Below the pieces are notes generated by a model. That model made no database searches. It was not told where the DNA came from and saw nothing but the letters and a program-made list of their open reading frames with translations. From NCBI GenBank assembly GCA_947493695.1, contig CANLSF010000002.1:744001-808000 (forward strand): a stretch of 64,000 nucleotides of DNA. Direction: 5' to 3'. Below are positions 1 to 11,722 of this stretch, in pieces (the first letter of the stretch is position 1; every line of letters starts with the position of its first letter). The translations under genes were made by a program, and so were the position numbers. This DNA is from an uncultured Kiloniellaceae bacterium. GTDB taxonomy: Bacteria; Pseudomonadota; Alphaproteobacteria; Kiloniellales; Kiloniellaceae.

Positions 1-117
1 CAACCGGTCGTAGACCACAGCCTGGGCCAACCCCAGCATGCGGACCGCTTTCATGGTCAGAAGTTCCGGATCGCCCGGACCTGCACCGACCAGAAAAACC
101 CGTCCCAGTTTCTTCAT
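1..117 (-). CDS. nirE: Uroporphyrinogen-III C-methyltransferase, N-terminal fragment
   Basis: Only the first 39 codons are in the window; the gene runs off the left edge. The protein starts [20 protein letters not shown], the glycine-rich SAM-binding start typical of SUMT/CobA/NirE methyltransferases, which turn uroporphyrinogen III into precorrin-2 on the way to siroheme and heme d1. A GGGAGGG ribosome site sits just upstream of the ATG. It lies directly downstream of nirS on the same strand, as in the nirSECF... clusters of Paracoccus, so the heme d1 role (nirE) is preferred over cobA or cysG. The fragment alone cannot separate these. Confidence 0.85.
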   Translation of the reverse strand, partial: MKKLGRVFLVGAGPGDPELLTMKAVRMLGLAQAVVYDRL

Positions 118-152
118 TGCGCCCTCCCTGGCTTTATTTTTGGTGAGTAGAA

Positions 153-170
153 GGGCGGCCGAAGCCGCCC
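153..170 (-). terminator. Hairpin between nirS and nirE
   Basis: A perfect 7-bp GC stem (GGGCGGC/GCCGCCC) closes a TTCG tetraloop when read on the minus strand, just after the nirS stop codon. No real T-run follows (TTCTACTC), so it may be an mRNA-stabilising or processing hairpin protecting nirS message, or a leaky terminator before nirE, rather than a full stop. Confidence 0.5.
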
Positions 171-185
171 CCCCACGGGTACAGA

Positions 186-2045
<1,860 letters not shown>

Positions 2046-2073
2046 TTATGAAGACAAATGAACGGAGTGTCAG

Positions 2074-4182
2074 ATGCGGCCCTTTCCGGCCCGACTACCC
2101 CTATTGATGATGCTGTTTGCTGCGATCCTGCCGATCACCGGGATGACTGCCGCCGCTGCGGGCAGTCTCTTGAGCGACGACGCTATCGCGACCAGCCCGC
2201 CGGACAGCGCACAAGCTGCACGCCTCCTCAATCTCGAGACGCCGCTTCGGATCATTCGCGAGGAAGGTGCCGTGCCCGGTTGGACAGTCAGCGCAGCCTC
2301 GACGCCAGTAGGATACATTGCATCGACATGGGAAATCGCCCGCTCGGTGGGTTACTCAGGCCGACCTATCGATGTTCTGGTCGCCGTCACATCGGACGGT
2401 AAAATCGCAGGCGCGGAACTGGTCCGTCACAATGAACCGATCCTGACGCTCGGCATTTCCACCAGCGATATCGCGCGTTACGTAGATGCCTTTTCCGGTG
2501 TCGATCTGACAGTGGCACGCAGCACTGATTTCGACGCACGCTCCGATCTACCGGATGTCATTTCCAGAGCAACGGTGTCGACCGGCGTTATTCGCGACGC
2601 CATTCTGCGCACGGCACGCACGATAGCGTTGCAACGCGGTTTCGTCGGCGGTAAAGGCGCGGCGATCGACCGGGTTAACTTTGAGGAATTTTCATGGCAG
2701 ATGCTGGCGACGAGCGGTGCACTGTCCCGTATCACCGTGACTCTCGACGAAGCGCGCGCGAGCTTATCTGAATCCAAGATCCCTATACCTGAAGGCGACG
2801 CCGCGTTTATCGATCTCTGGGTCGCATTGCTCGACCCTCCAAGCATCGGACGCAATCTGCTGGGGCAGCGCCCCTTCACGCGCGCCGTGGCGGCAATTCC
2901 GCCGGGCGACACAGCGCTCTTCATCGCCTCGCGCGGCCTGCACTCTCACAGGGGAACTGCCTGGCGCCGTTCGAACGTTTTCGACCGCATCCAGGTGATC
3001 CAGGGGAGCGATGTTATCCCCCTGACCGCAGAGGGTTACCAGCGGATTGACCGTCTCGCTCTCGGAGGTGCCCCAAAGTTCAAGGAACTGAGCGTCTTCG
3101 CGCTGCCCGCGGGCCGCTTCGACCCGACACAGCCCTTCCGGGTTGAGGTCAGTGCCAGTCGCGCGACAACTGGGGGCCCCGATACCTCCATGCGGATCCA
3201 GTTGGATTACACGCTACCGAGCCAATTTCTGCTGGCTCCAGCCGTCCTGCCCGAGACCGAACCGCTGTGGATCTCGGCATGGGAGCGCAAGCGTTTCGAG
3301 ATTGTCGGCGTGATCATCATGCTTGTTGCGCTTGCCGGTATCCTCTTTTTGCAATCCGCCTTCGTGCGCCGCCCGGCGCTTTGGCGATGGGGGCGTATCG
3401 GCTTCCTCACTGTAACGTTGGTTTGGCTGGGCTGGATCGCGGGCGGGCAGCTCTCCGTCGTTCAAGTGGTCGCCTTCCTGCATTCACTTCTGACCGGATT
3501 TCGCTGGGAGACCTTTCTGATTGAACCGGTGATCTTTATCCTATGGGGCTTTGTCGGACTCGGCCTTCTGTTCTGGGGTCGGGGTGTTTATTGTGGCTGG
3601 CTCTGTCCCTTCGGAGCATTGCAGGAACTGACCAACGAAATCGCCCAGCGCTTGCGTGTGCCACAGATCGAAGTCCCCTTCGTAGTTCAGGAGCGGTTGT
3701 GGGCGATCAAATACACGCTCTTTGTCGCCATTCTCGCACTCTCGTTCTACTCGATGGAGCAGGCCTTGATTCTGGCCGAGGTCGAGCCCTTTAAGACTGC
3801 CATGTCGATGCGGTTTATTCGAGCCTGGCCCTTCGTCCTCTTCGTTGTCGCAATCCTGGTCGCAGGTCTCTTTATCGAGCGTTTCTATTGCCGTTATCTC
3901 TGCCCGCTCGGCGCAGCTCTCGCAATTCCAGCCAAGCTGAAACTCTTTGACTGGCTCCGGCGTCGTTCGCAGTGCGGTCGCGAATGTCGGCTCTGTGAGC
4001 ATAAATGTACTGTAGGCGCCATTGATCCGATCGGCCGCATAAACCCGAATGAATGTGTGCTCTGCCTGCGCTGCCAGATGATCTACCACGACCCGAGAAG
4101 CTGCACGATTTTGAAACGCCGTGCGGCGCGAACCTCCCGTCCAATACCTCAAAGTCCCGCACCGCCTGAAAGTCCTGTATGA
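2074..4182 (+). CDS. nirI: NosR-like membrane iron-sulfur flavoprotein NirI
   Basis: This is a 702-residue NosR/NirI family protein. Such proteins pass electrons from the membrane to periplasmic maturation or expression functions of the reductase; NirI is needed for nirS expression in Paracoccus. It has a signal peptide (about 1-28), a periplasmic FMN-binding domain with DVISRAT at residues 161-167, then several membrane helices from about residue 410. Cytoplasmic Cys motifs are CGWLCP (507) and CRYLCP (606), followed by a ferredoxin-like segment from Cys634. The flavin-attachment motif has Arg where SGAT is usual. It is divergent from nirS, which separates it from the nosZ-linked nosR paralogue 1.3 kb downstream. 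The ATG is preceded by GGAG, and the stop overlaps the next gene by 4 nt. Confidence 0.88.
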   Translation: MRPFPARLPLLMMLFAAILPITGMTAAAAGSLLSDDAIATSPPDSAQAARLLNLETPLRIIREEGAVPGWTVSAASTPVGYIASTWEIARSVGYSGRPIDVLVAVTSDGKIAGAELVRHNEPILTLGISTSDIARYVDAFSGVDLTVARSTDFDARSDLPDVISRATVSTGVIRDAILRTARTIALQRGFVGGKGAAIDRVNFEEFSWQMLATSGALSRITVTLDEARASLSESKIPIPEGDAAFIDLWVALLDPPSIGRNLLGQRPFTRAVAAIPPGDTALFIASRGLHSHRGTAWRRSNVFDRIQVIQGSDVIPLTAEGYQRIDRLALGGAPKFKELSVFALPAGRFDPTQPFRVEVSASRATTGGPDTSMRIQLDYTLPSQFLLAPAVLPETEPLWISAWERKRFEIVGVIIMLVALAGILFLQSAFVRRPALWRWGRIGFLTVTLVWLGWIAGGQLSVVQVVAFLHSLLTGFRWETFLIEPVIFILWGFVGLGLLFWGRGVYCGWLCPFGALQELTNEIAQRLRVPQIEVPFVVQERLWAIKYTLFVAILALSFYSMEQALILAEVEPFKTAMSMRFIRAWPFVLFVVAILVAGLFIERFYCRYLCPLGAALAIPAKLKLFDWLRRRSQCGRECRLCEHKCTVGAIDPIGRINPNECVLCLRCQMIYHDPRSCTILKRRAARTSRPIPQSPAPPESPV

Positions 4183-5363
4183 TCACCCTTCTACGCACTC
4201 TCTTCGGCGAGAGCTTTCGTATCTTCTTCCTCGCCGCAGGTCTCTTTGCCGTCGTTTCAATCGGCCTCTGGACGGTGTGGCTTGGGGTTCATGCCGCCGG
4301 CGGCATCGTAACCGATATGCCTTTCGCAGCGGCCCCTCATCTCTGGCATGCTCATGAAATGATCTTCGGCTATGCGGGCGCGGCCCTCGGCGGTTTCTTT
4401 TTAACCGCCGTGCCGAGCTGGACCGGCACAAAAGAGGCAAGACGGTTTTTCATCTTAACCGCTTCCGGTCTTTGGTTGGCGGGACGCCTCGCTGTTTGGT
4501 GGTCGGGGACCATCGACCCGTTGATTGTCGCGGCCATCGACCTCGCGTTCCTGCCACTGCTGGCCAGCAAAATCGCGACCCAGCTTTACCGGCGGCCCAA
4601 GCCACAAAACCTTCTATTCCTTCTGCTGCTGGTTCTGGTCTGGAGTGGCAACCTTCTGGTTCACCTGGAATGGGCAGGTTTGATTGATAACGGTGTCTGG
4701 CCCGGACTGCGCCTTGGCCTGCTGGGCGTTACCGCAATGATCGCGGTTCTGGGTGGTCGGGTGACGCCGGCCTTCACCCGGAACGCCATGACCAGAGCCG
4801 GCATCGAGCATGGCTTGCCGCGATCATATCGCGTCCTGGAAGTAATCGGCATCGCCACTGCAATCCTGCTGCCACTGCTCTTTGTCTTTGACGCTCCGGA
4901 AATAGCTATCTCAGCGGTCGCTCTTCTCACCGGTGCGTGTCAATTCGCCCGCCTGAGCGGTTGGCGCAGCACCTGGACTTTCTCACAGCCGATCATCTGG
5001 AGTCTGCACTTGGGCTTTGCCATGCTCGCAGCGGGATATCTGGCCCTTGGCTTCGCCACTCTTGATCTTTTCAGCGAGGTTGCCGCGTTGCATATCCTCG
5101 GAATCGGCGCGGTTGGCGGCATGACTCTTGCCGTTATGAGCCGTGCGATTCTGGGCCATACCGGAAACCCGTTGATTGCCCCGCGCCCTATGGCCCTGGC
5201 CTATGGCCTTGTCGCCGCCGCTGCCATTGTACGCGCTACAGGGTCAATTGCCGGATTGGACTGGTACAACTTGGCCATGCTCATCTCCGGCGGTTTGTGG
5301 ATCGCCGCCTTCGTCCTCTTTGTGGCCGTTTATCTGCCATTCATTCTTGAGCCACACGCATGA
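4179..5363 (+). CDS. nnrS: NnrS family heme/copper membrane protein
   Basis: A 394-residue polytopic membrane protein of the NnrS family, which is widespread in denitrifiers and linked to NO stress tolerance. The family mark HAHEMIFGYAGAALGGF, with conserved His near the N-terminus, is present at about residues 55-72. Roughly 12 hydrophobic segments follow, with further conserved His (HILGIGAVGGM) late in the chain. It starts with the ATGA overlap of nirI, so the two are translationally coupled. Placed between nirI and nosR, it probably helps cells handle NO during nitrite respiration. Its biochemical activity is not settled for the family. Confidence 0.88.
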   Translation: MITLLRTLFGESFRIFFLAAGLFAVVSIGLWTVWLGVHAAGGIVTDMPFAAAPHLWHAHEMIFGYAGAALGGFFLTAVPSWTGTKEARRFFILTASGLWLAGRLAVWWSGTIDPLIVAAIDLAFLPLLASKIATQLYRRPKPQNLLFLLLLVLVWSGNLLVHLEWAGLIDNGVWPGLRLGLLGVTAMIAVLGGRVTPAFTRNAMTRAGIEHGLPRSYRVLEVIGIATAILLPLLFVFDAPEIAISAVALLTGACQFARLSGWRSTWTFSQPIIWSLHLGFAMLAAGYLALGFATLDLFSEVAALHILGIGAVGGMTLAVMSRAILGHTGNPLIAPRPMALAYGLVAAAAIVRATGSIAGLDWYNLAMLISGGLWIAAFVLFVAVYLPFILEPHA

Positions 5364-5388
5364 AGTGAGGAAAAACCCTCAGCGCCTC

Positions 5389-5402
5389 TTGACGCAAGTC
5401 AA
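5389..5402. promoter_or_regulatory. FNR/NNR-type operator upstream of nosR
   Basis: TTGACGCAAGTCAA is a perfect TTGAC-N4-GTCAA palindrome. It lies 62 nt (centre) ahead of the proposed GTG start of nosR, so activation at -41.5 would give a transcription start near 5437. The spacing suits NNR or FNR control of the nosRZDFYLX operon. Confidence 0.75.
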
Positions 5403-5456
5403 GGCGTCTTGGCGCACATAGGAAGAGAGTACGAGCGCCTCAATGGAGTGAGCCTC

Positions 5457-7649
5457 GTGCGCCTGTGTGCCAGCCTGATTTTTGTCTTTTCCCTCGTTGC
5501 GCTTCTCTTTGCAGGGCCCTCGAGCAGCGCTCTGGCGGCTCAACAACCCGAACTTGCACGCTTTCTTCCGGATTTGAAAGCAGATGAGCTTCTTCCCGGA
5601 GCCAGCGGATTCGGCACTATCCGCGATGACGTTCCTGTCGCCCCAATATTGAAAAACGGCGAGACACTCGGCTGGGCCTTTCTGACATCAGATCTTGTCG
5701 GCACGACGGGCTACTCCGGAAAACCGATACATGTTGTTGTCGCCGTAACCCTGGACGCCGTCTTAACTGGCGTGCGTCTCGTCGAACACTCCGAACCTAT
5801 TGTTCTGATCGGCATTCCAGAAGCCAGAGTCCAACGCCTGACCGAAGGTTACGCAGGACTGGACCTCAAAAAAGAAGCCGCGGCGGGCGGGTCGGCACAC
5901 GAGCTCGATATCATCTCCGGCGCGACCGTCACCATCATGGTGATCGATGATTCGATTGTGCGCGGAGGCCTCAAGGTCGCACGCGCTCTGGGTCTGGGAG
6001 GTCTCGCACCGGAAGTCCAGGGTCCCAAACGCATCATCGACGCCAGCCTCGAGAGGTTGGAAGACTGGGGCGTATTGGAAGGTGACGGTTCTATTCGTTC
6101 GTTATCGCTGGACGTTGGCCAGATCAACGCGGCCTATGCGTCGTCGGGCGACGAACGCGCTGCGGCCCGTCCGGAAAAGGGACCCGAAACCGACAGTTTC
6201 ATCACAATGAGGGCCGCCCTGGTCAGCGTACCCTCGATCGGGCGGAGCCTTTTGGGCGATGCGGAATACAAAAATCTGACGGCCTGGCTGAAGGAAGACG
6301 AGCACGCCATTCTGGTCGCTGCACGCGGTCGTTACTCCTTCAAGGGCTCAGGTTACGTCAGAGGTGGAATCTTTGACCGTATCCAACTGATACAGGGCGA
6401 CAACTCAGTTCGTTTCTTCGACAAGCAGCACCGACGTCTCGGCACCATTGCCGCCGCTGGCGCTCCCAGCTTTACCGAGCTCGATCTATTTAAAATTCCT
6501 GCGGACTCCGGATTCGATCCAGCGAAGCCCTGGCGTTTGCAACTACTGGCCCAGCGCGCCGTCGGACCCATCGAGAAGAGCTTTCTGACCTTCGACCTCG
6601 CTTATCGTCTGCCGGAATCCTACCTCGTCCCGCTCGCGCCTATCACCATCGATGCACCGGATGAGGAAGCCGCGGCAAAGGCAGCTCTGTGGCAACGAAT
6701 CTGGCGGGACCGGCAGGTAGAAGTTACGGGTCTTGTCGCGATGCTCCTGGTCTTAACCGCTGTGTTCTTCTTTCAGTTTCAAGCCACCCGAAACGAACGA
6801 ACACTCTTCTGGTTTCGTATGGGGTTTCTGACGGTCACGCTGGTCTTCCTGGGCTGGTATGCCAATGCCCAGCTCTCGGTCGTCAATCTGATGGCCCTCG
6901 CGGGCGCGCTTCAAGCCGGTTTCACCTGGGACGCATTTCTGCTGGACCCCATGATCTTCATCCTCTGGTTTTCGTTGGCCGCCGCTCTGGTTTTCTGGGG
7001 GCGTGGCGTTTACTGCGGCTGGCTCTGCCCCTTCGGCGCTCTCCAGGAGCTCACCAACCGCATCGCGCGAACGTTCAAGGTGCCGCAATGGGAATTACCC
7101 TGGGGTCTGCACGAGCGGCTCTGGCCCATCAAATACATGATCTTCCTCGGCCTTTTCGGAGTATCGCTGGCCTCGATCCCGCTGGCGGAAACATTCGCTG
7201 AGATTGAGCCTTTCAAAACCGCGATCATCCTGAAGTTCGCCCGCGAGTGGCCCTTTGTCATATTCGCCGTTGGCCTGTTGGTCGTTGGCCTTTTCGTCGA
7301 GCGTTTTTACTGCCGCTACCTCTGCCCGCTCGGTGCCGCTCTCGCGATCCCCGCCAGGATCCGCATGTTCGACTGGCTGAAGCGTTATCGCGAGTGCGGC
7401 AATCCCTGTAAAACCTGCGCCAACGAATGTCCGGTGCAGGCGATCCATCCAACCGGGGAAATCAATCCCAACGAATGCATCAACTGCCTGCACTGTCAGG
7501 TGCTTTATCAGTCGGGTGCAAAGTGCCCCGTCGTCATCAAAAAACTGAAACGGCACGCGACCATGGTCGCGCGCAACAAGGAGAGTGCCGCCGCATTGGA
7601 AAAGGCGTTCGGCACTCGCGTTCCACAAAAGGAGGGAACCAATGTCTGA
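5457..7649 (+). CDS. nosR: Nitrous oxide reductase expression/electron transfer protein NosR
   Basis: NosR is a membrane iron-sulfur flavoprotein that supports nosZ expression and feeds electrons to N2O reductase. The GTG at 5457 is chosen because GGAG lies 8 nt upstream and the protein then begins with a clean signal peptide ([20 protein letters not shown]). An upstream in-frame TTG at 5409 would sit against the NNR box. The protein is 730 residues. The FMN-binding domain has SGAT at 154-157 (Thr157 the likely flavinylation site). Membrane helices start at about residue 420. Cys motifs are CGWLCP at 520 and CRYLCP at 619, and a ferredoxin-like Cys cluster runs from 647. It overlaps nosZ by 8 nt. 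Confidence 0.95.
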   Translation: MRLCASLIFVFSLVALLFAGPSSSALAAQQPELARFLPDLKADELLPGASGFGTIRDDVPVAPILKNGETLGWAFLTSDLVGTTGYSGKPIHVVVAVTLDAVLTGVRLVEHSEPIVLIGIPEARVQRLTEGYAGLDLKKEAAAGGSAHELDIISGATVTIMVIDDSIVRGGLKVARALGLGGLAPEVQGPKRIIDASLERLEDWGVLEGDGSIRSLSLDVGQINAAYASSGDERAAARPEKGPETDSFITMRAALVSVPSIGRSLLGDAEYKNLTAWLKEDEHAILVAARGRYSFKGSGYVRGGIFDRIQLIQGDNSVRFFDKQHRRLGTIAAAGAPSFTELDLFKIPADSGFDPAKPWRLQLLAQRAVGPIEKSFLTFDLAYRLPESYLVPLAPITIDAPDEEAAAKAALWQRIWRDRQVEVTGLVAMLLVLTAVFFFQFQATRNERTLFWFRMGFLTVTLVFLGWYANAQLSVVNLMALAGALQAGFTWDAFLLDPMIFILWFSLAAALVFWGRGVYCGWLCPFGALQELTNRIARTFKVPQWELPWGLHERLWPIKYMIFLGLFGVSLASIPLAETFAEIEPFKTAIILKFAREWPFVIFAVGLLVVGLFVERFYCRYLCPLGAALAIPARIRMFDWLKRYRECGNPCKTCANECPVQAIHPTGEINPNECINCLHCQVLYQSGAKCPVVIKKLKRHATMVARNKESAAALEKAFGTRVPQKEGTNV

Positions 7650-9546
7650 GAAGGATAAAAACTGGTCCATAAACCGGCGTCATCTACTGGGGGCTTCCGC
7701 GGGCGGAGCCTTCTTGGCCGCCGCCGGCGGTGCCGGTCTGGTTGCGAATAGCGGTCCAGCCAGAGCTGCAGCGGGAAAACACGCGCTCGCACCCGGCGAA
7801 CTGGATGAATACTACGGTTTCTGGTCCTCGGGCCAAACCGGCGAATTGCGCATCCTGGGCGTACCGTCCATGCGCGAATTCATGCGCATACCTGTCTTCA
7901 ATCGCTGCTCGGCTACCGGTTGGGGACAAACCAACGAATCACTGAAAATCCTGACAGAAGGTCTGCTGCCGGAAACCAAAGCTTACCTGAAGGCCCAGGG
8001 CAAGGTTACCTATGACAACGGCGATTTGCATCACCCTCACATGTCCTTCACCGACGGCACCTACGACGGCCGCTATATCTTTATGAACGACAAGGCCAAC
8101 AGCCGTGTTGCCCGGGTCCGTTGCGACGTCATGAAGTGCGACAAGATCATCGAGATCCCGAACGCCAGCGATATCCACGGACTAAGGCCGCAGAAGTTTC
8201 CGCGCACCGGTTACATTTTCGCGAACGGTGAGCACGAAACGCCACTGGTCAATGATGGTATGATTCTCGACAGCCCTGAAGAATACGTGAATATCTTCAG
8301 CGCCATCGACGGTGACGAGATGAAAGTCGCGTGGCAGGTGATCGTCAGTGGCAATCTCGACAACTGCGATTGCGACTATCAGGGCAAATATGCCTTCTCG
8401 ACCAGCTACAACTCCGAGATGGGCACCAACCTTGCCGAGATGACCGCGAACGAAACCGATCACGCCGTGATCTTCAATATCAAACGGATCGAGGAAGGCG
8501 TCGCAGCCGGCGACTTCCAGACGCTGCAGGGCGTTCCGGTCCTCGACGGGCGCAAGGGCTCCAAGTATACCCGCTATATCCCGATCCCGAACAGCCCGCA
8601 TGGCTGTAACGCAGCGCCTGACAAAAAACACATCGTTATCAACGGCAAGCTCTCGCCCACCGTTTCGGTAATCGATGTGAACAAAATCGATGCGCTGTTT
8701 GAAGAAGACGCCGATCCGCGCTCATGCATTGTCGCCGAACCACAGCTCGGACTCGGCCCGCTGCACACCGCCTTCGACGGACAGGGCAATGCCTTCACCA
8801 CGCTGTTCCTCGACAGCCAGGTCGCCAAGTGGAACATCGACAAGGCCATTCAGTCGTATAATGGGGACGACGTCGATCCGATTATCTCCAAAGTCGATGT
8901 TCATTATCAGCCTGGCCATAACTCAACCTCCATGGGTGAGACGGCTGAAGCCGACGGCAAGTGGCTGATCTCCATGAACAAGTTCTCCAAGGACAGGTTC
9001 CTCAACGTCGGCCCTCTGAAGCCGGAGAACGAGCAACTGATCGACATCTCGGGCGATGAAATGACTGTCGTACATGACGGCCCGACCTTTGCGGAACCGC
9101 ATGACAGCATCATTGTGCACCGCTCCAAGGTGACCCCCGCTGTTGTCTGGCAACGTGACGATCCAACCTTTGCGGATGCCGTTAAACAGGCTGCCGCAGA
9201 CGGTGTCGATCTTGAGGACGGCGCGGATGAGCCGATCCGTGATGGCAACAAGGTAAGGGTCTATATGACTTCGGTTGCCCCGAACTTCAGTATGGAGAAG
9301 TTCACGGTGAAACAGGGTGACGAAGTCACGGTCTATGTTACCAACCTGGATGATATCGATGATCTGACCCATGGCTTCTGCATGGCAAACTTCGGCATCG
9401 CCATGGAGGTTGCGCCGCAGGCCACCGCGTCGGTCACATTCGTTGCTGAACGCCCCGGTGTGCACTGGTTTTACTGCCAGTGGTTCTGCCATGCCCTGCA
9501 CATGGAAATGCGCGGGCGGATGCTCGTAGAGCCAAGGGGAGCCTGA
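7642..9546 (+). CDS. nosZ: Nitrous-oxide reductase (Tat-exported, clade I)
   Basis: This periplasmic multicopper enzyme reduces N2O to N2. It has 634 residues, the usual size. The N-terminus has a twin-arginine signal ([13 protein letters not shown]), which marks Tat export of a folded enzyme and clade I NosZ. The propeller domain carries conserved His, such as [17 protein letters not shown] and NSPHGC, for the CuZ cluster. The C-terminal cupredoxin ends with the CuA site [16 protein letters not shown]. The ATG has a GGAGG site inside the end of nosR, so the two genes are coupled. An in-frame ATG 57 nt upstream would precede the Tat signal with an unlikely basic extension. Confidence 0.97.
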   Translation: MSEKDKNWSINRRHLLGASAGGAFLAAAGGAGLVANSGPARAAAGKHALAPGELDEYYGFWSSGQTGELRILGVPSMREFMRIPVFNRCSATGWGQTNESLKILTEGLLPETKAYLKAQGKVTYDNGDLHHPHMSFTDGTYDGRYIFMNDKANSRVARVRCDVMKCDKIIEIPNASDIHGLRPQKFPRTGYIFANGEHETPLVNDGMILDSPEEYVNIFSAIDGDEMKVAWQVIVSGNLDNCDCDYQGKYAFSTSYNSEMGTNLAEMTANETDHAVIFNIKRIEEGVAAGDFQTLQGVPVLDGRKGSKYTRYIPIPNSPHGCNAAPDKKHIVINGKLSPTVSVIDVNKIDALFEEDADPRSCIVAEPQLGLGPLHTAFDGQGNAFTTLFLDSQVAKWNIDKAIQSYNGDDVDPIISKVDVHYQPGHNSTSMGETAEADGKWLISMNKFSKDRFLNVGPLKPENEQLIDISGDEMTVVHDGPTFAEPHDSIIVHRSKVTPAVVWQRDDPTFADAVKQAAADGVDLEDGADEPIRDGNKVRVYMTSVAPNFSMEKFTVKQGDEVTVYVTNLDDIDDLTHGFCMANFGIAMEVAPQATASVTFVAERPGVHWFYCQWFCHALHMEMRGRMLVEPRGA

Positions 9547-9548
9547 CC

Positions 9549-10808
9549 ATGAAACGCCCCGGGCTCATTCTTGCGTTCCTACTCTGGCCACTGACGTCCG
9601 TCGCCGGAGAATGGAACGTGCCCGCCGAGCCCGGGGCTTTGTCTAAAATCCTGGCGCAGGCGGAAGACGGCGATGTCGTGAAGCTTGCGCCGGGGCGTCA
9701 TCCAGGCGCAATCGTGATCGAGCGTGCAATTACCCTGGACGGAGAGGGTGAAGCCGTCGTCGACGGTCTGGATGAAGGCAGTGTGATAACCGTAACTGTG
9801 CCGAACGTCACCCTGCGCGGATTGGTCATAGAAGGCTCTGGTTCTTCCCACCAGACCATCGATTCCGGCGTAACCCTGAGCAAGAAAGCAACCGGCGCCG
9901 TTGTCGAGAACAACCGGCTGCTTGGTAATCTTTACGGCGTCAATATTCACGGCGCCAAAGACTCCCTTGTTGCAGACAACTTCATTGAGGGACGCCGGGA
10001 TCACCGCGTCAACGACCGCGGAAATGGCGTTTACGTCTGGAACGCACCAGGCGCACGTGTCGAAGGCAACGATGTCCGCTGGGGCCGCGATGGGATCTTC
10101 GTCAACACCTCGAAAAAAAACGCATTCAAGAACAACCGCTTCCGCGACCTCAGGTTTGCCGTGCACTACATGCACGCTGACGACAGTGAAGTGATCGGCA
10201 ATATCTCGATCGGGAACGACCTTGGCTACGCAGTGATGTTTTCCAAGCGCGTTCGGATCATCGGGAATATCTCCATAGGCGATGCCGATCACGGCATCAT
10301 GCTGAATTACGCCAACAGCTCTGAAGTGCGCGGAAACCTTGTGCGTGACGGCGGCAACCGCTGCACCTTCCTCTATAACGCTCATAAGAACCGGATCGCT
10401 GACAATCGATTTGAGCGTTGCGTGACCGGTATACATTTCACGGCCGGATCTGAACGCAACGAAATCACCGGCAATGCCTTCATCGGCAACCGAACACAGG
10501 TCAAATATGTCGGGTCGCGCTGGATCGACTGGTCCGCCGATGGTCTCGGAAACTACTGGAGCGACTTCGCGGCATACGACATCAATGGCGACGGTATCGC
10601 CGACACGCCGTACCGGCCCAATGATCGCATGGACCATATCCTCTGGACCCAGCCTGCGGCAAAACTCCTGCTCGGTGCGCCCGCCGTTCAGCTCGTACGC
10701 TGGTCTCAATCCGCCTTTCCCGCGCTTCTGCCCGGCGGCGTCTTTGACAGTCGCCCCATGATGCAGCCGGTCGAAATCGCGGTCCCTCCCCTGGGAGATT
10801 CCTCATGA
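9549..10808 (+). CDS. nosD: Periplasmic copper-site maturation protein NosD
   Basis: NosD is a periplasmic right-handed beta-helix protein needed with NosF and NosY to build the CuZ centre of NosZ. The 419-residue chain starts with a signal peptide (MKRPGLILAFLLWPLTSVAG). Degenerate parallel beta-helix (CASH/NosD) repeats rich in G-N-x-I and N-x-F/I-x-G follow, for example ENNRLLGNLYGVNIHG and GNAFIGNRTQVKYVG. The ATG comes 3 nt after the nosZ stop. The stop overlaps nosF by 4 nt (ATGA). Confidence 0.94.
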   Translation: MKRPGLILAFLLWPLTSVAGEWNVPAEPGALSKILAQAEDGDVVKLAPGRHPGAIVIERAITLDGEGEAVVDGLDEGSVITVTVPNVTLRGLVIEGSGSSHQTIDSGVTLSKKATGAVVENNRLLGNLYGVNIHGAKDSLVADNFIEGRRDHRVNDRGNGVYVWNAPGARVEGNDVRWGRDGIFVNTSKKNAFKNNRFRDLRFAVHYMHADDSEVIGNISIGNDLGYAVMFSKRVRIIGNISIGDADHGIMLNYANSSEVRGNLVRDGGNRCTFLYNAHKNRIADNRFERCVTGIHFTAGSERNEITGNAFIGNRTQVKYVGSRWIDWSADGLGNYWSDFAAYDINGDGIADTPYRPNDRMDHILWTQPAAKLLLGAPAVQLVRWSQSAFPALLPGGVFDSRPMMQPVEIAVPPLGDSS

Positions 10809-11722
10809 CAGATAACACCTCGCGCGGCGGAGCCGTCCTGAAGGTTGAGACGTTGTGTAAAAGCCACGGCGCAGCCGAAGTTCTCCGTAACGTCAGCCTT
10901 GAACTACAGCCTGGCGAGCGAGTCGCGCTTCTGGGTCACAACGGCGCCGGCAAAACGACCTTGATGAAACAAATTTTGGGACTGAGCACGCCGAACGCCG
11001 GAAAGATCACGATTGCCGGGTCGCTGCCCGGATCAGATGCTGCCAGAAAGGCCGTAGCCTATCTGCCCGAAGCCGTCGCCTTTCATCGTGCGCTGAGCGG
11101 CCAGGAACAACTTTCCCTCTTCGCCAGGCTTGCAGGAGAGCCACAAAGTGTCGTCGCACCGCTTCTGGAACGGGTCGGCCTCGCGGATGCCGCTGGGCGC
11201 CGGATCGGAACCTGGTCGAAGGGCATGCGTCAGCGTTTAGGCTTGGCGCAGGTATTGCTGGGGCGTCCGCGCGTTGCCTTGCTTGACGAGCCCGCCAGTG
11301 GCCTGGATCCAATTTCCCGTCACGAGCTCTACGCCATTATCGGCGAGATGGCGGCCCAGGGGACAGCCCTGCTGATATCCTCTCATGCCCTGACCGAGGT
11401 TGAAGCTCGTACCGACCGCATTGCAATCCTGCGCAGGGGCGAGCTGGTGGCCAACGACACGCTTGCACATCTAACTCAGCGGGCCGGCCTGCCCATCCGG
11501 CTGAAACTGACCGCCAGAGACAACGAGGCAGCAGAACTCCACGCGCAGGTCGGCGGTCAAAGAGTCAACGGCGCTTCGGTCGAACTCTTTTGTCAGCCCA
11601 ACGAAAAAATGAACCGTCTGGCCCGGATCGCCGCCCTAGGCGACCTCGTGGCAGATGTGGAGATGGCGCCGCCAAGTCTCGAAGATCTCTATCGGCAGTT
11701 TTCCGGGGAGGAACACCCATGA
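10805..11722 (+). CDS. nosF: ABC transporter ATP-binding protein NosF
   Basis: This is the cytoplasmic ATPase of the NosFY complex, which works with NosD in CuZ assembly. The protein is 305 residues. It has Walker A GHNGAGKTT (about 40-48), an ABC signature variant WSKGMRQRLGLAQ, and Walker B RVALLDEPASGLDP, followed by the H-loop in SSHALTEVE. The start overlaps nosD and the stop overlaps nosY, both as ATGA. Confidence 0.94.
   Translation: MTDNTSRGGAVLKVETLCKSHGAAEVLRNVSLELQPGERVALLGHNGAGKTTLMKQILGLSTPNAGKITIAGSLPGSDAARKAVAYLPEAVAFHRALSGQEQLSLFARLAGEPQSVVAPLLERVGLADAAGRRIGTWSKGMRQRLGLAQVLLGRPRVALLDEPASGLDPISRHELYAIIGEMAAQGTALLISSHALTEVEARTDRIAILRRGELVANDTLAHLTQRAGLPIRLKLTARDNEAAELHAQVGGQRVNGASVELFCQPNEKMNRLARIAALGDLVADVEMAPPSLEDLYRQFSGEEHP

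Noticed and set aside
9579-10709. 376-codon minus-strand frame opposite nosD
   Set aside because: A mirror of nosD codon bias; nosD has signal peptide, repeats and operon coupling.
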